A DNA stretch of 59,543 nt from an uncultured Bartonella sp. (GTDB lineage Bacteria > Pseudomonadota > Alphaproteobacteria > Rhizobiales > Rhizobiaceae): positions 1-59,543 of the forward strand of contig NZ_CALYQK010000005.1 of the NCBI RefSeq assembly GCF_945285465.1, given 5' to 3'. The notes below the pieces were generated by a model that saw only the letters and a program-made list of their open reading frames with translations, ran no database searches and had not been told where the DNA came from. A program made the translations under genes and the position numbers. Positions 57,730-59,543 of the stretch are shown here, piece by piece. Numbering within the stretch: position 1 is the first letter of the stretch; each line of letters begins with the position of its first letter.

Positions 57730-59184
57730 ATGGGTAAAGTAACCGGTTTTCTTGAAATAGATCGCCAATCACAAAAATATCAGCCAGCCTCTGATCGTAT
57801 CCGCCATTTTCGCGAATTTGCCATTCCGATGTCGGAAGGTGAGGTGCAAAAACAGGCGGCACGTTGTATGGATTGCGGCATACCTTATTGCCACGGTTCA
57901 ACCGGCTGTCCAGTCAATAACCAGATACCTGACTGGAACGACCTTGTTTATAAAGGCAATTGGCAAGAGGCGATACGAAATCTGCTATCGACAAATAATT
58001 TTCCTGAATTTACCGGTCGTATTTGCCCGGCACCGTGTGAGGAAGCTTGCACACTCAATCTGGAAGATGTGCCAGTTACCATAAAAATGGTTGAGCAGAC
58101 GCTTGCCGACAAAGCCTTTGCACTCGGTTTTTTTGCGCCACAACCGAACGAAGCAAAGACAGGTAAAGAGGTCGCAATCATTGGTTCGGGACCGGCAGGT
58201 CTTGCCGCCGCCCAGCAATTGGCAAGAGCTGGACATATGGTGGATGTTTATGAAAGGGAAAGTCGGCCCGGTGGTCTGTTGCGTTATGGAATACCGGACT
58301 TTAAAATGGAAAAACATCATATTGATCGGCGCGTCGAACAGTTGGAAGGTGAGGGCGTAACCTTCTATTGCGGGGTTAACATCGGCATTGATAAAGCTGT
58401 TGACGAGCTGATGGCCGATTATGATGCAGTGCTTTATTGTGGAGGTTCTGAAACACCGCGTAAAGTCGATATTCCGGGCGTACATGCACGTGGTGTGTAT
58501 GATGCCATGGCTTTTCTTGTACAGCAGAACAAACGCGTTGGTCGTGAAAATATAGAATCGGTTGGTTGGCCTTCTCCATCAATTACGGCCGACGGCAAAC
58601 ATGTCGTCGTTGTTGGCGGGGGTGACACTGCATCCGATTGCGTGGGAACAGCATTTCGGCAAGGAGCGGTGAAGGTTACCCAACTCGATATTCGCCCACA
58701 ACCACCCGAAAAAGAAGACAAGATGAGCGTCTGGCCTTATTGGGCGACAAAAATGCGCACGTCAACCAGTCAGGCAGAAGGTGCCGAACGTGAATTTCAA
58801 GTGGCAACATTGGAATTTATCACTGAAGAAGGCGAGCTTACCCATGTCAAATGTTGCCATGTCGATGAGAAACGTAAGCCAATTGCCGGAACCGAATTTT
58901 TTATCCGCGCGGATCTGGCTTTTATCGCTATCGGTTTTGCCGGGCCCTTTGAAAAGGGCGTTTGTAGCGAACTTGGTGATCGGCTGGCACTTAAAGTGGA
59001 TCGCAGGGGTGCTCATTCTGTTAATGCGGATACCAATGATTATAAAACGAGTGTAGACAAATTTTTTGCCGCAGGTGATGCCAGACGCGGACAGTCACTT
59101 GTTGTCTGGGCGATCAGGGAAGGGCGTCAAGCAGCGCGCTCTATAGATAAATTTCTGATGGGTGAAACATTGCTGCCGCGATGA
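57730..59184 (+). CDS. gltD: GltD, glutamate synthase (NADPH) small subunit
   Basis: GltD oxidises NADPH through FAD and passes electrons over 4Fe-4S clusters to GltB. The 484-residue protein has N-terminal cluster cysteines in RCMDCGIPYCHGSTGCPV and GRICPAPCEEACTLNL. An FAD site (IIGSGPAGLAAAQQLARAG) and an NADPH site (VVVVGGGDTASDCVGTA) follow, then the conserved FFAAGDARRGQSLVVWAI near the end. It is the second gene of the gltBD operon, with a terminator downstream. Confidence 0.97.
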   Translation: MGKVTGFLEIDRQSQKYQPASDRIRHFREFAIPMSEGEVQKQAARCMDCGIPYCHGSTGCPVNNQIPDWNDLVYKGNWQEAIRNLLSTNNFPEFTGRICPAPCEEACTLNLEDVPVTIKMVEQTLADKAFALGFFAPQPNEAKTGKEVAIIGSGPAGLAAAQQLARAGHMVDVYERESRPGGLLRYGIPDFKMEKHHIDRRVEQLEGEGVTFYCGVNIGIDKAVDELMADYDAVLYCGGSETPRKVDIPGVHARGVYDAMAFLVQQNKRVGRENIESVGWPSPSITADGKHVVVVGGGDTASDCVGTAFRQGAVKVTQLDIRPQPPEKEDKMSVWPYWATKMRTSTSQAEGAEREFQVATLEFITEEGELTHVKCCHVDEKRKPIAGTEFFIRADLAFIAIGFAGPFEKGVCSELGDRLALKVDRRGAHSVNADTNDYKTSVDKFFAAGDARRGQSLVVWAIREGRQAARSIDKFLMGETLLPR

Positions 59185-59234
59185 CAGACGAAAGCACTAT
59201 AATTTAGCAACGCGGGCTATCCGTATTTGATTGG

Positions 59235-59262
59235 AGTCGCAGAGTTTTTCTGCGACTTTTTT
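59235..59262 (+). terminator. Intrinsic terminator after gltD
   Basis: AGTCGCAGA (59235-59243), loop GTTTT, TCTGCGACT (59249-59257), then TTTTTTC: a perfect 9-bp stem with a T-run. Confidence 0.9.
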
Positions 59263-59491
59263 CGTGAAAACTCTTGAAAATGGGACATGTTTTTAACTTG
59301 CAAAATGTAAGAAGTAAGCCCCCCGTCGAAAGAGACTTTTTTACATGGTTGAAATTATTGAATTTTCATTATTGATCGGTCTATCGGCTAATTTCCGCAG
59401 CAATGTTGCAATGTCGGGAAAGAGCAATCTTTTATCAAGGCAATGAATAATAAAAGTCTGGTAGCAATCAGATCGAACAGACATGGTCAAA
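59263..59491. other. Spacer between gltD terminator and tRNA-Pro
   Basis: This AT-rich segment holds no open frame of useful length and no structure I recognise. Confidence 0.4.
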
Positions 59492-59543
59492 TGGTCGGAG
59501 CGGCGGGATTCGAACCCACGACCCCTTGACCCCCAGTCAAGTG
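59492..59543 (-). tRNA. tRNA-Pro (anticodon GGG), 5' part outside window
   Basis: On the minus strand the 3' part of a tRNA is visible: anticodon arm CTTGA-CTGGGGG-TCAAG with anticodon GGG, T-arm with TTCGAAT, the 3' acceptor strand CGCTCCG and an encoded ACCA end. The D-arm and 5' acceptor strand lie beyond the right edge. Confidence 0.93.

Overview
The window reads as chromosomal core sequence of an alphaproteobacterium of the order Hyphomicrobiales (Rhizobiales). The gene orders are classical for that group: bamA-lpxD-fabZ-lpxA-lpxI-lpxB, glyA-nrdR-ribD-ribE-ribH-nusB, yceD-plsX-fabH-ihfA-merR, cpdR next to an N-formylglutamate amidohydrolase and hisN, plus a phosphatidylcholine synthase and a B12-dependent ribonucleotide reductase. 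The base composition looks clearly more AT-rich than Brucella or Rhizobium, which makes me favour a Bartonellaceae-like lineage. This taxonomic placement is inference from gene content and order; no rRNA is present.

Layout. 1-6857: outer-membrane assembly (bamA, cut at the left edge) and lipid A synthesis. 6931-11300 (minus): an amino-acid ABC transporter operon that also carries an FAD-dependent D-amino-acid dehydrogenase-like enzyme. 11538-15357: a possible small membrane protein, a LysR regulator, and divergently an MFS carrier with an M20 amidohydrolase. 15615-16915: thyA-folA. 17027-20903: hflK-hflC, a DUF2065 gene with a broken frame, and a Do-type periplasmic protease. 20954-26658: serB, miaA, nrdJ. 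27616-36594: NUDIX, UbiH-type monooxygenase, pcs, a 3-hydroxyisobutyryl-CoA hydrolase-like protein, a DUF6163-like membrane protein, an L,D-transpeptidase, a Wzz/BY-kinase-like protein with a degenerate P-loop, and ctaA. 36764-42810: argC, then glyA, nrdR, the riboflavin genes and nusB. 42971-47570: bamE, yceD, plsX, fabH, ihfA, a MerR regulator. 48144-52488: tRNA-Val(GAC), cpdR, an N-formylglutamate amidohydrolase, hisN, an alpha/beta hydrolase lacking its serine nucleophile, and an hsp20 gene behind a ROSE-like RNA thermometer. 52954-59184: gltB-gltD (GOGAT). A partial tRNA-Pro(GGG) sits at the right edge.

Connections. The repressor gene nrdR (39424-39906) and its likely target nrdJ are both here: nrdJ has two NrdR-box-like palindromes 32 bp apart upstream. 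thyA/folA, glyA (one-carbon units) and nrdJ together serve dNTP synthesis. bamA, lpxDAIB, fabZ, bamE, plsX, fabH, pcs and the L,D-transpeptidase serve envelope building. gltBD and the amino-acid uptake and hydrolysis modules at 7-15 kb serve nitrogen acquisition.

I did not see a CRISPR array, insertion sequence, prophage or obvious new defence system. The points most worth a second look are local: the NrdR box pair, the A6 frameshift in the DUF2065 gene, the thermometer, two probable pseudoenzymes, a 23-bp tandem duplication of the merR translation start, and the transporter/oxidase operon.
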